A stretch of DNA of 28,206 nucleotides from Chara braunii (taxonomy: Eukaryota; Streptophyta; Charophyceae; Charales; Characeae), in contig BFEA01000477.1 in NCBI GenBank assembly GCA_003427395.1, positions 894,349 through 922,554 of the forward strand, in the 5' to 3' direction. Of this stretch, positions 1 through 11,462 are shown one piece after another. Made by a program: the position numbers and the translations under genes. The stretch's first letter is position 1. Every line of letters starts with the position of its first letter. The notes beneath the pieces were generated by a model, which saw nothing but the letters and a program-made list of their open reading frames with translations, made no database searches and had not been told where the DNA came from.

Positions 1-54
<54 letters not shown>
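1..54. repeat. (AG)n microsatellite
   Basis: Twenty-seven uninterrupted AG units run from the first base of the window, so the true left end is not seen. A short imperfect tail continues to about 60. Confidence 0.98.
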
Positions 55-61
<7 letters not shown>

Positions 62-900
62 TGCAGCATGCAGCATGTCAGTGGCGGGGAGCACAAGGGC
101 AGGCGCTGACCTCCAAAATAAAATAGTAGTAATTTTATTGTCTACCGTGTGGGCGCGGTGTCGAGCGCATCGGTCCCGCACGGGGACCCTCCCGGCCGAG
201 TCCCAAAACGGGCGGAATGGAGGAATTCCGCCAGCATCCCGACCATGCAGGAACCCGAACGGGCCAGCCAAAGGAAGGCACATGCTCGAGGTCCTCTACT
301 GCCGTGACGGCCACTTCTCGGAGATTGCAACCGCAGGCCCTTTCAGCCCACGCAGGGCGGTACCCTGCAAACAACCTTGGTACCGATGCTGGTACTGCGT
401 CCCGAAAACAAGACCGACAAGTAGAGAAACAAAGTAAAAATAAACACATAAGCATCGGGACCCGGTGCTTTGGGGAAGGGAGGCCACCAGTACCACTCTA
501 AGTTCCGCCGACCGGGCCTACGGATGGGCCGGCAACAAAACTAAGGGGGATAGCCCCGCCGGGCCCTCAACCCCTGGCATCTTCAGCCGCTTCGATGTTC
601 CATCGCAGCCGGTCGCCGCCCTCGATCCCTGTACCGTCGCATTGAAAGTCCAATGTTGTTACCAATAGTGCTAGTACAGAAGGCTGAGATGGACCACTGC
701 GAAATTCAATATAAATTGTTGCCGCACGACACACGGGCTTACCAAAATACCCCAAGGCCACTCCTCTGCCTATGGACCAAGCTTACGACTGCCGACCTAT
801 GACGCTCGCCGCTCATAGGGCCTAGCTCCATCCACGACTGTCAACCTCCCGCATCTACCACGCGGAGGTCACCGCTTGCGTTCTATTTTCTCTCGCACAC
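55..900. other. Gene-free GC-moderate stretch, origin unknown
   Basis: Only short overlapping open frames on both strands are present, none with a recognisable motif. A TTTTATTG string lies at about 131-138, about 75 bases after the (AG)n tract. A similar string follows the second (AG)n tract at 2820-2827. On the minus strand both read as AATAAAA-type poly(A)-signal-like sites. A distant LTR relationship is possible but unproven. Confidence 0.4.
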
Positions 901-1207
901 CCCAATTATTGCCCAAAGCAACACCGCTTTCGATGACGCATGTCGTATGAACGCAGATGTACGATGGTCACTTCAAAAAGAAAAACTTTTCCTAGTTTTA
1001 ATCAAAGCCAAAAATTTTGCCGGCGGAAACGCCGACTCTATAGCATCAAAATAAGAATCATCACGCGCGCCTCAAAATCGCGCGCCACACACACTTTGCT
1101 TCTAGTCAACCATTCAATCAACGTGAACAAAACACAACAGCAACTCGTGCAATGTACTCAAATTTCAAACGAAACCGACTTTCTGTCACTTGCAAAAACC
1201 AGGGCGG

Positions 1208-1225
1208 ATACCCTTGTAAGGGTAT
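1208..1225. repeat. Perfect 8-bp palindrome
   Basis: ATACCCTT, a GT spacer, then AAGGGTAT: a perfect inverted repeat with a 2-base centre. A second hairpin lies 31 bases downstream. Confidence 0.85.
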
Positions 1226-1256
1226 TCACGCCGACAGTTTAGTACCGGACCTTATT

Positions 1257-1276
1257 AAGCGACGTCCCCGTCGCTT
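1257..1276. repeat. 8-bp hairpin
   Basis: AAGCGACG and CGTCGCTT form a perfect 8-bp stem around a TCCC tetraloop. No T-run follows and nothing nearby suggests a transcription terminator. Confidence 0.85.
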
Positions 1277-1975
1277 CGAATAATCAAAAGCTATCAACTC
1301 ATCCAGAACTCCAAATGCTGACGAGAAAAGATCCAATCTGATTGGTCAACTTGACACTGTTTGAGGATCTTATCAAATGACCCTCGGTCACAACAAATCA
1401 CTGCCAAGGTTTCAACCTGGGTCTCCTATGACCAGGCTTAGGACACCGGGATACTTGATCCGTACTACAGTGTTGAGCTTGCTTCAAGTAGTAATTGATA
1501 ATCCTCTCCCTTTGTCCTAGACATCAGTTGGCTTATAGTTGGGTGTCCTGTTTAGTCATCGTTTCGCGTACGGGGTCATAACTTAGGACGCGGACCCTAA
1601 CCGAGACCTTTTAAAGGCATTATAGCCTTTCTCATAAAATATTCATAAAAATATAAACTTTTATCACAGATCTCTCCTACAGTCTAGTACAGGAAGGTCA
1701 GGTCTCCATCTTGGTCCACCATAGTCTAGTTGATCAAGCCAGATCAACGGTCCACCGCGTTGTTACATTAGCGGCAGTGCCCTCGTTGGTTGCGCAACGA
1801 TAAGCAACTTTCATGATAAACACTTTATCAGGACTCTAAAAAAAACACGACAGACTCGACTCTTATCCCTCCGACATCCCGCGGGAATAAGGCTCTCTGA
1901 GGCGGCCACACCCCTCAAGCCTTATCCTTTGGTGAGACGTGGGTCCGCTGCCAGGATGTGCTGGTCTGCAGCCAA

Positions 1976-1997
1976 CACTAGGGGTTGCGCCCTAGTG
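1976..1997. repeat. CACTAGGG hairpin
   Basis: CACTAGGG (1976-1983) and CCCTAGTG (1990-1997) are perfect complements around a 6-base loop. A similar CTAGGG/CCCTAG hairpin with similar flanks occurs at 12252-12269. Confidence 0.85.
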
Positions 1998-2756
1998 ATG
2001 CAAGATTATCCCCTAGCTGGGTCTCTTATATATGTCTTAAGATTAGCATCATAGTGACTGGACGGTGTGTCGCAATAAACTCAGGCCTACTGCGGGACTA
2101 CGCAAAGGTTTGTTTTACTCAAAGACATTCACCAGTTCTCTACAGGACAATATAGAGAGCACTCCGTCCTTTCCAAAATCCTTAAAAATCCACCGTCAGA
2201 TTCACAGGGTTGTGGCCTCCCACTTGATCAGAGTAAAGCAGACCACACATCTTAAAGACATCTCTCAAAATTTCACCAATTTGCGCTCTTCCAAAATTTC
2301 ACCAGTAAATAATCAGTTTCTTGGTCTTTCTCGTCAGACTTTATCGTTCAAACCGTTTTCCATGTCATTTTAAATCATTTAACCACCTTTCACTTTTGAA
2401 TGGGACTCTCTCATAAAACTTCACAACCACCTGCCACATGGAGGGGAGTTAACCATAAAACACTCATTATTGAGAGACCAACTTATGGGTACTCTCCACA
2501 ACTCAACAAATAACATTCGGCATGGACAAGCATTTGAGTCTCAAAAGACTCATAAATCCCTTGGGATCCTCACACATTTTCACCAAATGAACTGCGTTCC
2601 CCTTACTCATACTTGAGCCTATTGTCTATCCGTAGGCAGATTGCGCGAATATATCGAAGAGTAGACAATTTACACATTTCACATTTACAAAACACACGAG
2701 ATGCATTCTTTACATCTCTCACATAAAAAAACAATCATCCTATATCATGATAAACC

Positions 2757-2757
<1 letters not shown>

Positions 2758-2809
<52 letters not shown>
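2758..2809. repeat. (AG)n microsatellite
   Basis: Fifty-two bases of uninterrupted AG. It directly precedes the region interpreted as the 5' LTR of element 1. Confidence 0.98.
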
Positions 2810-2811
<2 letters not shown>

Positions 2812-3633
2812 AGGCGGGTTTTATTGACCTTTGCATGGAGCCAGCATTTATCTCGGTGGATGTGAGCGCGGGTCCCTGCCCGTGCTCAACCTTCGTATCA
2901 GTCCATCGCAGTGTGTTGCCGACCTTCCCCATCGCAGACGACGATAGCGTGTACTGCGACGTGAACGTGCGGAGCGCTCTGCGACGGACTAAGCAGATTC
3001 ATCTGCATAACCCCGCCAGGGCCTGATCGATTCTCGTCCCCTACCTGATATTGCCCTACATCAATCTAACTATGTTGCCCTGGTCTGCGGCTCACGCCAC
3101 GTGAAACCTCAGTTTAGCTGCCGCAGGTGTCGCCAGGGGGATTCATGCTCCTAGCGAAGACTAGTCCTGGGATACGAAGGTGCGGCTCGATTCCGAGAAC
3201 TGTCCCGCAACATGGGCGTGCTCCTGACTTACTTTTGAGTTGGGGTTCCCTCGGCCCGCCCGACCCTCAGCGACCCCGTGCTATGACGTTGGCGCGGGCT
3301 GGACGAATTTGACATCAGGCCTGAAAATTTCGTATTCCAGAGTGACCGCCCCAAAGTTCGCGCGAACCCGGCGCAAAAGGGAGACGTAAACTTTCGCTCC
3401 CTCGTTTTTTTTTTCTTTTTCTGTTTCAAATTGTTTGTCTTTTTGGGTTTTTGTTGATGCAATGGTTGCTCTCTTCGTCTCATGCCCTCGACGACAGTTC
3501 AAACCAAAGAAGGCAACCCTCGGCCCGAAACAAAAATCCCTCGTTCCGCCCTGGCGATTCAACCGCACCGGCCAAAAATCCTCGGCCACACCCCCAACTA
3601 CTCTGATCGGCGTTCAAGGTACAAAACGACGCA
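2810..3633 (+). other. Probable 5' LTR of element 1 (boundaries uncertain)
   Basis: This sequence lies immediately upstream of a canonical PBS, where a 5' LTR must be. A CA dinucleotide at 3632-3633, five bases before the PBS, is a reasonable LTR end. The start is placed after the (AG)n tract only for lack of a better mark. A pyrimidine-rich, T-rich stretch lies at about 3402-3460. No 3' LTR exists in the window for confirmation. Confidence 0.35.
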
Positions 3634-3638
3634 CGGGG

Positions 3639-3650
3639 TGGTATCAGAGC
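3639..3650 (+). promoter_or_regulatory. Primer-binding site for initiator tRNA-Met
   Basis: TGGTATCAGAGC is the classic plant LTR-retrotransposon PBS, complementary to the 3' terminus of plant initiator tRNA-Met including CCA. It fixes the orientation (+) of element 1 and places the 5' LTR end just upstream. It is also the main evidence that the host is a plant. Confidence 0.88.
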
Positions 3651-3770
3651 TGATTTGTTTCGGCTTCGAGGTTTCCTCAGGATGACTGTAAATTTTAGTG
3701 AACATTCTTATTTGTTTTTGGAGATTTTCGTTTATTTCGGGATAGGCTGACGCCCAGGCGTCGCTGCCCC

Positions 3771-4415
3771 GTGAATGACGATCAAAACCAAGCAAAGGGG
3801 CGTGTTCAAAATCAACCCCACGCCATGGCCAAACCGGGTCAGCGGGTGGACAATCATGCGGGAATGGCCAACCACCCCTTGTACCTCGTTCCTCCTCCTT
3901 CGGAAGTTTCCATCATCTCTGAAGATGATACAGAGCCACGCACCTGGCTGGCTGCCTTGAAGGCCCAGGGTCAGACGGACCAGTTACTTCGGGAACGGAT
4001 TCCAGGAAGGTTAGCTGGAACCACCTTTGAATGGTATGGACAAAATCTCTATACCAATTGGCCAACCTTCCTGAGAAATTTCCTTAAACGCTTTGATCAC
4101 ATCGCATCGGGGCAATGTCTGCGCCTGATCAAATAATAAACACAACAGCCCCAGGAAACCATGGCTAGATATGCGGAGCGATTCACCTACCTGGCTGAGC
4201 GCTCAGGGGTTGACGAGAAGATGATACGAACAAATTTCGTCAGGGGATTATCCGACTCCCGCTTGCGAAAAAAGATCCGTAAGAAATATCACCCGATTGA
4301 ACACACCTTGACCGAGCTAATTCAATACGCTATCGAGTATAGAAAGAAAAATTATAATGTAGGTTTGGATTCGGAGTCAGATGAGGACTACCCCATCCGA
4401 TGTCTGACGCAATAG
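3771..4415 (+). pseudogene. gag: Gag (capsid region) of element 1, broken by two stops
   Basis: Gag forms the particle shell of the retrotransposon. Open segments 3771-4136 and 4161-4415 lie in the same frame, separated by the double stop TAATAA at 4134-4139, so this is one protein broken by substitutions and not two genes. The retrotransposon gag domain shows in the first part as TTFEWY followed by NWPTFLRNFLKRF, and in the second as ARYAERFTYLAERSGVDEKM and FVRGLSDSRLRKKI. That gives the expected aromatic/RF and ERF..L...G motif order. The start is taken at the ATG about 120 bases after the PBS. The N-terminus is hydrophilic and Gln/Asn-rich, as is common in plant gypsy gags. Confidence 0.82.
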
Positions 4416-5194
4416 CTACTCAGCTAGTACGGCTCGGATGTTCAAAGATCGTTTTGGATTGGGGCCGACCAAAAAAAATCCGGATCGAAGGACACCGTCT
4501 TCCTCTCGGCCTCCAAGCGCCTTTTTCAAGCGCACGGAGGTCGAGACATGGAAGAAATATCAATGAAGGAGGTAGCCGCATAACTCGTTATGGTGGTGGC
4601 ACCCTTGATGTAGTTCATCCAAGGATTACAGAGACAAAGGGCGGCGGCGGCGCAGAGGCAACAAGTGGCCATGGTGGTTGGGACACATATGCCACGGCCT
4701 GCCTTGCCTGGGACCGCTCAGCTCATGCGATTTACAACTGCAACTCGTCGGGTCACCTTGCAAAATATTGCCTAAAACCCCCGACTCAGGTAGGGTCTGC
4801 TGGACCTTCCCAAATTCCATTGACGACACCGACCGCTGAAGGACAAGGAAGGGTGGTCGTTCTTATCGACATCGAGACAACTGAAACGGTGGCCCTGGCG
4901 GCCGCCGAGATCGGGCCCGACGAGTACATGGCGACGACCATGCTCGAACCCGGGACCATTGGAGTGATATGTTATATCCAACGGATTACCAAGGAAGGCG
5001 ATCCTGGACCTTGGAGACCCTGGTTCAAAGACCTCGTGTCACCAGGTCCCGGGTACAAAGACGGCCAAATCGATGTATTGGATGCCATGAAAGCCCTGGA
5101 CCTACGGATCCCTGTGCCTACCCCCTACCTTCCGACCATTTTGAAGGCAGCCAATGAAAAACTAGTTGGGCGATGCTTTAAGAACCTGCGATAG
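4400..5194 (+). pseudogene. gag: Gag nucleocapsid/linker region with defective zinc knuckle
   Basis: This 264-codon open frame overlaps the previous segment by 16 bases in another frame, so a frameshift probably separates them. A CCHC-type knuckle is visible at about 4730-4771: the residues CNSSGHLAKYC give C-x4-H-x4-C with normal spacing. The first Cys, expected at 4730-4732, is Ile. Nucleocapsid knuckles bind the RNA genome, so this one would be impaired. Upstream is a basic Arg/Gly-rich stretch and downstream a Pro/Thr-rich linker. The annotated ATG is unlikely to be a real start. Apart from the knuckle, assignment rests on position between capsid and protease. Confidence 0.6.
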
Positions 5195-5358
5195 TTCGGG
5201 GAAAGTCGCGGGGGCAAGAAATTAGCTATAAGCGATCAACCGGTGGCCGCCGAGGCACAACCTTCAACCTCGAGATCTCACGAGGCAAACCGTGTCGGAA
5301 TGATCCAAGCCGCAGATCCACTGCTGGAGAAGCGTGAGGTTTTCCTTCAGCCCACCCG

Positions 5359-5720
5359 ATGACCCTGAAAAGTGTCAAATGTGACTGCGACGTTTGGGGA
5401 AGTCCCTCGGCCACCATCCTCGATTCTCGATCGCCGATAGTAACCATCTCTTGGGGTTTATCGAAGCACTTGAGACAGGAAGGACTGGTTCAGCCCCTCC
5501 GCCCAGATGAGTTGTATGTATCTGTCAAGGAGGACAACATTCATTGTAAGGGGTGAATTACGAATGTAGCTATACGGGTCGGACAGGTACGTTGTCTATG
5601 TGACGCAATTATATTGGATGTACAGGCGTATGACGTGCTGCTAGGAATCCCGTGCCAGGCGGCGGTAGGAGCACAAATGCATTTTGACAGTTCGAAAGTA
5701 GTTATGACATCGGACCACCC
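5359..5720 (+). pseudogene. Retropepsin-like aspartic protease of element 1
   Basis: The protease cleaves the Gag-Pol polyprotein. The flap-side catalytic motif reads LDSRSP (Asp codon 5422-5424), where the family has D-S/T-G. The Gly codon is CGA (Arg), so activity is probably lost. The C-terminal hallmark YDVLLGIP lies at 5626-5652 in the same frame, at normal spacing. A TGA stop at 5554-5556 interrupts the domain. The position between the zinc knuckle and RT supports the call. Domain edges are approximate and no frameshift is needed between the two motifs. Confidence 0.65.
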
Positions 5721-6248
5721 CAAACCTCAAACGATACCGATAAGGCTGGCTGTGCGTATACGCACTCAACCAACCCCTCTCATTTCCACTTAGCTCCGCA
5801 AGATCAACATGATTCGATGGTTGCCGAAGGGCGAGGAGAGGTCTATGATAGAAACTGAGTATTCGGACGAACCCGAACGATATCCGATCCGAATTCAAAA
5901 CCATTTCTGCCAACCAGGGCGGCGGGAATCCAATGAGGCTATTCGGAGCGAGTCTATCTGGTCCCAAATGTTCTCCTCTACCGGGGGAGCCCTTGTTGCG
6001 GGTGTCGTGGATTTTAGCCGATTTTTCAGAACCCCCTGCTTCCCTCTATCTCAGAAGGGACCCCCTCCCAGAGAGATTTACCAAACTAAGGGGGCTATGC
6101 GATCGGTCCTTTAAGCCTTCGCGATCCCTACCTACAGACGCCAAGGCCGCTTTACTTCTAGACGAGGGGGTGACATTTTAACCCAGATCCTCTGCACACA
6201 AATTGGGTCCGACAGAACTTTCGGTCGAAGTCGAACCCAACGGCGAAA
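5721..6248 (+). other. Protease-RT linker of element 1
   Basis: This is coding-like but poorly conserved sequence between protease and RT. Two overlapping open frames (5809-6114 and 5933-6181) show no motif I can name. In plant gypsy elements this interval is a variable linker, which fits its position. Confidence 0.5.
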
Positions 6249-6758
6249 GTGAAGCCTCGTGGGACCATCGACATTCAATTACCCGCTGAGCCTCATGTAC
6301 CCGACGAATACAGACGCCTCCTTCTTGCGGTACGACGGGCTTACCTCGAGGCGGCCTGTATCAATGACCACAACATAAGGTTAGAGCACGCGATTAATAC
6401 AAGGGACCATGCCCCAGTACACTGTCAACCCTATCGCTACTCATTAAAGGAACGACAAGTAGCCTTGGATAGGGTACGGGAGTTCGAGCATCTTGGATAG
6501 GTGGAACCGTCCCTCGATCCTTGGTCATTCCCCATGGTCCTCGTGCCGAAATGCAACGGGACAGTCTGCGTCTATATTGATTACCGAAAATTAAACGCTA
6601 TTAGAACTGAAGATATCTATCCACTACCCCGTATCGATGATCTCCTAAATGCCATCGGATCCGCCCGAGTCTTCTCGAAGTTCGATATCCGACACGGTTT
6701 TCACCATGTCGCAGTTCGACAGGAAGACAAAACCAAAATAAGTTTTATCATGCACTAG
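6249..6758 (+). pseudogene. pol: Reverse transcriptase N-terminal half of element 1, truncated
   Basis: RT copies element RNA into DNA. One frame runs through 6249-6758, broken only by TAG at 6498-6500. Conserved Ty3/gypsy RT features appear in order: PYRYSLKERQ, then WSFPMVLVPK, then VYIDYRKLNA, then YPLPRIDDLL, then SKFDIRHGFHH, which carries the first catalytic Asp (6684-6686). The usual Ser-Gly after that Asp-Leu is His-Gly here. The similarity ends at about 6750 with KISFI. The fingers/palm continuation and the YxDD box are absent, so the break is physical and not a simple stop. DNA after 6760 is pyrimidine-rich and unrelated. Confidence 0.88.
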
Positions 6759-7725
6759 CAGCCTTTCTTCCCTCTCTTCCTCTCCCTCTCAACCCTGAGA
6801 TCGACCACTTCCTCTGAACCTTTTCTTCTTCTTCTTCTTCTTGATCAGAAAGGTCGTGCATCAACACGCGCTGTTAAAAAAATAAAATACAATAAAAATG
6901 ATGATCAACTGATAATCTATCGGGTGACTGAAGTAGTTGCCCGATCAAAAAAATGATGATCAACTGAAGTAGCTGCCGGATCGGGTGTATAATAGGGGGA
7001 CAGATTGAAAAGGATGTGAGATGCATCGAAGTAGATTAGGAGATGATCCGGGCCAGCTGACGATGAAATGGCTGCTGCATCCTCAAAATAATTAGGTCAC
7101 CACCAAAGCAGTCAGAAGATTGCTGATTTTTAGAACCCTAGGCGTATCACAGATGTGATAAGCCAGAATCTGTTCTCAGCGGCTTCCCGTATTCTCAAAT
7201 GAAAAATCCCTTGTAAACCTTGAAGTACGAGTTTTAGGTGATCAGGAAGAGCGGACTTTCTTTTTCCTTTCTTTATATTTTTCCTTCTTGAAAAGAGAAG
7301 GGGGACGGAACAAAGAAATATTTTTCTTTTTCCAGAACTGCCCCTTATAACGTCGAGAAATTCAAGAAACAGTTAGGAATTAGTGTGGGTGGGGATTTTT
7401 ATTTTTGAGCGCGTGACTGTTTTTCAAATTTTTGCACGCTGCGTAAACCCGTTCCCCCGCTTGGCATCCCCAGTCCATCTTCCCTTCTTGCCGCGCACTT
7501 CTTTCTTGCATGCCTCGTCCTCTTCCCTCGAACGAAGTCCGATCCTCTCCTTACCCGTCATCGCGAGTGATTGGCTATGTGATTGGGATGGATGGATCAA
7601 TGTGGTAGAAGCGGGCAGCGTGCACCACTTCAACGACCACCCCAATCACAAAGAACGCTCGATTTGCATCCTTGGATCTTTCTGGAACCTTGACCCTTCT
7701 TCTTTTCCGCTCATCTGCACCTCGT
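6759..7725. other. Non-coding stretch after the element 1 break
   Basis: It starts with a C/T-rich run and a short TTC microsatellite (about 6823-6841). AAAAATGATGATCAACTGA occurs twice (6895-6913, 6949-6967), and a following ACTGAAGTAG(T/C)TGCC string is also duplicated (6927 and 6963), so a short local duplication occurred. Open frames up to 126 codons at 7383-7763 show no family motif. Confidence 0.5.
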
Positions 7726-7806
7726 TGTCGGGCGGTCACAAACCAGTCGGCCATCCGGAATAAAAGGAATTGGGCCGTCAACTGAACGCCCTGTTAAAAT
7801 TCTTCG
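7726..7806 (+). repeat. 81-bp repeat, copy 1 (matches 27778-27858)
   Basis: Hand alignment without gaps to 27778-27858 gives 70 of 81 identical bases, and 46 of 49 in the core 7758-7806. Weaker similarity continues to about 7829. Copy 2 sits inside the putative 3' LTR of element 2, so this may be a remnant LTR of the same family. The core begins with an AATAAA string, a possible poly(A) signal. Confidence 0.85.
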
Positions 7807-7829
7807 GGTGCTCTTGTCTGAATTGTCGG

Positions 7830-10150
7830 AAAAATTATGGGTCCTAAGATGAACTCGGGAATCCCCTTCGTTGACCGTCGATACTAACCCTTAGAATTGC
7901 TAGTTCGGCCAGCCGCCTCTACTGCGCCTGGTGCTTGCCTCTTTCGCCTGACCTGAGGCTGTCTTCAAATCAGCCAGGCGCAAAACGAGGTATGCTAGTC
8001 GGCCTTCACACGGTCTTTTTTATGCTAACCAGTTGGCAAAAGGACGAGGCTCAAATTTTATTTGATTTAATGATGGAATTGAAGATGAACAATAAAATTT
8101 AATATGATAAACGGAATTGAAAAATAAGTAATTAAATTATTATTTAACAATTTCTAACTGATCACGGTCTCAATGATTTAAATCTGAATTTATTTATTTA
8201 TTTATTTTTGTTAATTCTAACAAATTTCCTCTATTTATTAAGATTTACTAGATTTTTCCTAATTATCACTCTTGATATAACCTCCCAGTGGGGGCTACTG
8301 AGTGTGCAATGTTTATACGTTGCTAATCTCCTAAAGTGTGATGAGTCTTCTGCGGGAACGCGTGTGGACATTCGATTATCGAACCCAAAATTATTCCAGC
8401 GCTTGGGATCGACGGTTAGACCAGCGGGACCTGGTTTTGGTTATGACGGTCGGGACATATTGGTACGACTTACTGGTCCGAAACTAGCACGACACTGGGT
8501 AGTTCGAATTTGGCATTTCCTGATAAGGCAGTGCATTGGTGCAATTGCACGGGTTGGTACATCCGTCAGTTTGATCAGGAACGGTCACGGTACTCCGGTT
8601 TGATGGTATTAAGCCCTACCGCGGTTCGACACAGGCACGGTACAGGGACAATTTGACATCGGTATTTCCTAATACCGTACTACAGTCCGGGTCAAGGCTG
8701 CTGCAGACCACTTTTTTTGGTATAGGTATGCCAGTTGTACGAGTTGGAACAACACTTGGCCCGGTCTGGTTTCACTGCAGTTCCACACATTCTTGATATG
8801 GCGCAGGCTCGGCAAACCGGGCCTAAAACCCCTGGCACCATTGGTACGGGCAGGGCTAGGTCTCAGCCACGGAATGAGACTAGCCGAAAAAGGCTGGTCC
8901 TTTTCTCCTGGCTAAAGGTCGCAGCCCACAGGCAATATAGGGGGGCCAACATTCAGACAAAGTGCATTCAGACCGTGTGCGTGGATGGGCATGTCAGGCG
9001 TACTCAATCCACAGTCGAGTTCGCTTCGAACATGCTTGTTCGGAGACCGGTCTTCAGGGAAGGATGATGCATGACATATGGCGTACACAACATCTGGACG
9101 TGTGCGCGAATGAGCAGGGAGTTGTCTGGGTCAACCAGCACCAACCAACACACTTCATGTGATTCAGACAGAGATCACCCACTTAAGCGTGTCCGGTGTA
9201 CGCTGTGGGTCATTCGTCTCAATCTCAGCATCTCTGACGGAGTTTGCAAGTTCATGTTCGTGAAAATGATCGGGTGGATAAGAAAAACAGGCGGCTTGTG
9301 AAGTCAATAGGTGTTGTGTTCGAGAGAACAAGCAAAGAACACTGCGAAAGTGAACCACGAGACAACCTGCTGAACGCAACGCTTATCGCGCTCACTGAAG
9401 ATGCTTAACAACGACCGAGAGTCGGTCTGTAAGCTACCTATGGGAGGAGGTGTGATAAGAGTGGTGGTATTTAAACTAAGCGGCTTCTGCCCAACGCTCC
9501 TCCTGGCCGTCACTACTGAAAGGGCTGATTGAACACTCTCGTCATGTAAACAAGGTCAGCAAACCACAGATGATGCTACCGAGAGTCAAGAAGGAAATAC
9601 AGTTCAAAACGCTCATCGGAGGTATTTATTGCCCTGTCGACTACCAGGCAACTTGTAATGTTTGGTAATATCGAATCTTCATTCCGCTGGAAGGACGCTC
9701 CGTTGAGCGGCTCATTTAAAATTTTGCAGAATTGAAAATGTTTATTATACTTATTTAATTTTAATTAGTACTCGAGCATTACCCGCTGCTTGACCCTGAA
9801 ATCCTTGCCAAGTTATATTCTTACCGATCATTTACTAGATTTCCCAATTAGGAAAACATATTAAATTATATTCAAATTTTGGGGGTAAGCTGCAGTCAGA
9901 CCACTGTACTGGTCACGGAGACAGGTATTAATGGTCTTATGACTCTTATCCAGTCCATAAAACCTTCAAAAATATCAGTCGAACGCTTTGTCACGAACAA
10001 TCACTTGAGTTTTAATTAATCAGAGAGGACCCCGTCACGGGTATCTTCGTTGATCGAAATTTATTTTCTTGATTTATTATTATTTCATATGTTTATCTTT
10101 GAACTTGTCGGGAGCGCAGAGATCCGTTAAAAGGGGAAAACGAAGGAAGT
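7830..10150. other. Gene-free stretch
   Basis: No recognisable gene. A (TTTA)n-like tract lies at about 8188-8207. The interval 8380-8720 is rich in GGTAC/CGGTA words and carries a small hairpin (CGGTATT/AATACCG, 8660-8677), suggesting an old repeat. Open frames at 8208-8603 and 8735-9067 have no motif or supporting context. Confidence 0.4.
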
Positions 10151-10317
10151 TCAATGAAGAGCGCGTAGTGGAGTTTTGCCGGATCTCAATGAGGAAACTG
10201 ATTCGGAAACCGAAAAGAAGCGGGACCTAGGGTACACTATGCGTGGAGGGTAAAAAGAAGCGTTGAGATAGAAAGAGTGTGGAGAGAGAGAGTGTGAGTG
10301 AAGGCAAATGTAAAAGG

Positions 10318-10369
10318 GAGAATGGAAAGTGATCATGTTTAGGGAGCTCGAATATTGCCGATAACAGAT
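10318..10369 (+). repeat. 52-bp direct repeat, copy 1
   Basis: Matches 10740-10791 at 48 of 52 positions by hand alignment without gaps. Weaker GA-rich similarity extends upstream of both copies. The spacing is 422 bases. It could be two units of a diverged tandem satellite. Confidence 0.92.
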
Positions 10370-10739
10370 CATGTTGTTCAGTCCTGCGAGCCTGAGTAAA
10401 ATTGTAACCAAATACATTGAAGACTCATTCAGTGCTATTTTGTTTGGGAGTGGAGATCTGTGTTCTTCGCTCGATAAAAATAGGAAAGAGAGAGAACGCG
10501 AACGTGGGAGAGTAAAATGCGTAAGTGAGCGAGTTTGTGAGTGTAAACGGTATTTGCACTGAAAGGTTGTTCTCAGTCTCTTACACGAGCGCGCGTTAAA
10601 CCCTTACCACTTGTGTAATTCTAGTTGTATCTAGTCGCATTTTTGACCAGATTCTTTCGCACTTGGTTGATCGCTAAGAAGTGTTAGAGGGAAGGGAGAA
10701 CGCACGAGATAGAGAGTGAGCGAGGTCAAACGTGAAAGC

Positions 10740-10791
10740 GAGAATGGAAAGTTGTTATGTTTAGGGAGCTCGAATATTGCCAATAACAGAT
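10740..10791 (+). repeat. 52-bp direct repeat, copy 2
   Basis: Partner of 10318-10369. Both contain the string ATGTTTAGGGAGCTCGAATA and differ at only four positions. Confidence 0.92.
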
Positions 10792-11402
10792 GAATCTGGA
10801 TTGTTGCATCACTATTAATTGGTAATATACTAATATTGCCGCTCTTAGTTCTCCGTCCAACTAGCCAGCACGTGAGTCATCGATTCTACCTAGGAAAGAC
10901 GGAGAGGGGCGTCACTGTTAAAACTTAAAAACGATTGTTTTGGGAGTAGTCATGATTATCCTTGGAAAGGACATACTCTGAGACATGTGATTTTCACTGT
11001 ATATGTATAGGTGTCTAACTTGCCTACCTAGGAGTGTGATCAACCAAACTCAAAATCGATCTGCGAACTGACAATCAGGGCTCGAACTGGGGAAAATGAG
11101 AGTGACAAAGTGAAGATGGAGGAGTGAGAGAGAACGAACAGATGAGAGTGGAGAAGCAGAGAGGGAAATTTTTAATATATATGTATATACTTCATCAATA
11201 TTTGATAATTTCGGAAATGTGACTTTCTTTCTGTTTTAGGGAAATCTTGGATTGCTACCTCCCTATTTTTGGGCTGTTCGATTGACCTTACTATCCTAAA
11301 TAATGCTGACCTGGGTTTGGCTCCTCAGACGCTGCTCAAGTTAAGGCGCTTCCCTGTTCGCAAGAGAATGAAGCCAAATTAAGATGGACTTGTACAGACC
11401 TA

Positions 11403-11462
11403 AGGAACAATAATGACCACTTTTGAGAGTGACAGATGATTAATCTCAAATTCTTTGTTCCT
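11403..11462. repeat. Nested inverted repeat (60 bp)
   Basis: Outer arms AGGAACAA (11403-11410) and TTGTTCCT (11455-11462), and inner arms TTTGAGA (11422-11428) and TCTCAAA (11444-11450), could fold into one interrupted hairpin. It is too short and too bulged to call a microRNA precursor. Confidence 0.6.

Larger units (their letters stand above)
901..2757. other. Gene-free stretch with small palindromes
   Basis: I see no convincing coding region. Compact inverted repeats stand out at 1208-1225, 1257-1276 and 1976-1997. A minus-strand TATATAAG string lies at 2025-2032, close to the last of these, and could be a TATA box of a minus-strand LTR. I found no matching PBS, polypurine tract or second LTR, so the region stays unclassified. 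Confidence 0.4.
2810..6758 (+). mobile_element. Truncated Ty3/gypsy LTR retrotransposon (element 1)
   Basis: The order LTR-like region, PBS, gag, zinc knuckle, protease, reverse transcriptase fits a plant Ty3/gypsy element on the + strand. The copy stops abruptly after about 6750, within RT. The YxDD box, RNase H, integrase, polypurine tract and 3' LTR are missing. Coding parts are broken by stops (4134, 4137, 5554, 6498) and by at least one frame change between gag and the knuckle region. The left boundary is a guess because no second LTR is available for comparison. It was probably cut by a deletion or a later insertion at about 6750. Confidence 0.85.

Noticed and set aside
1-2809. The two (AG)n tracts as ends of one repeat element
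   Set aside because: Both are followed by TTTTATTG, but the rest of the flanks cannot be aligned convincingly; microsatellites recur by chance.
7383-7763. 126-codon + strand open frame
   Set aside because: No motif, no context, and its 3' end overlaps the 81-bp dispersed repeat.
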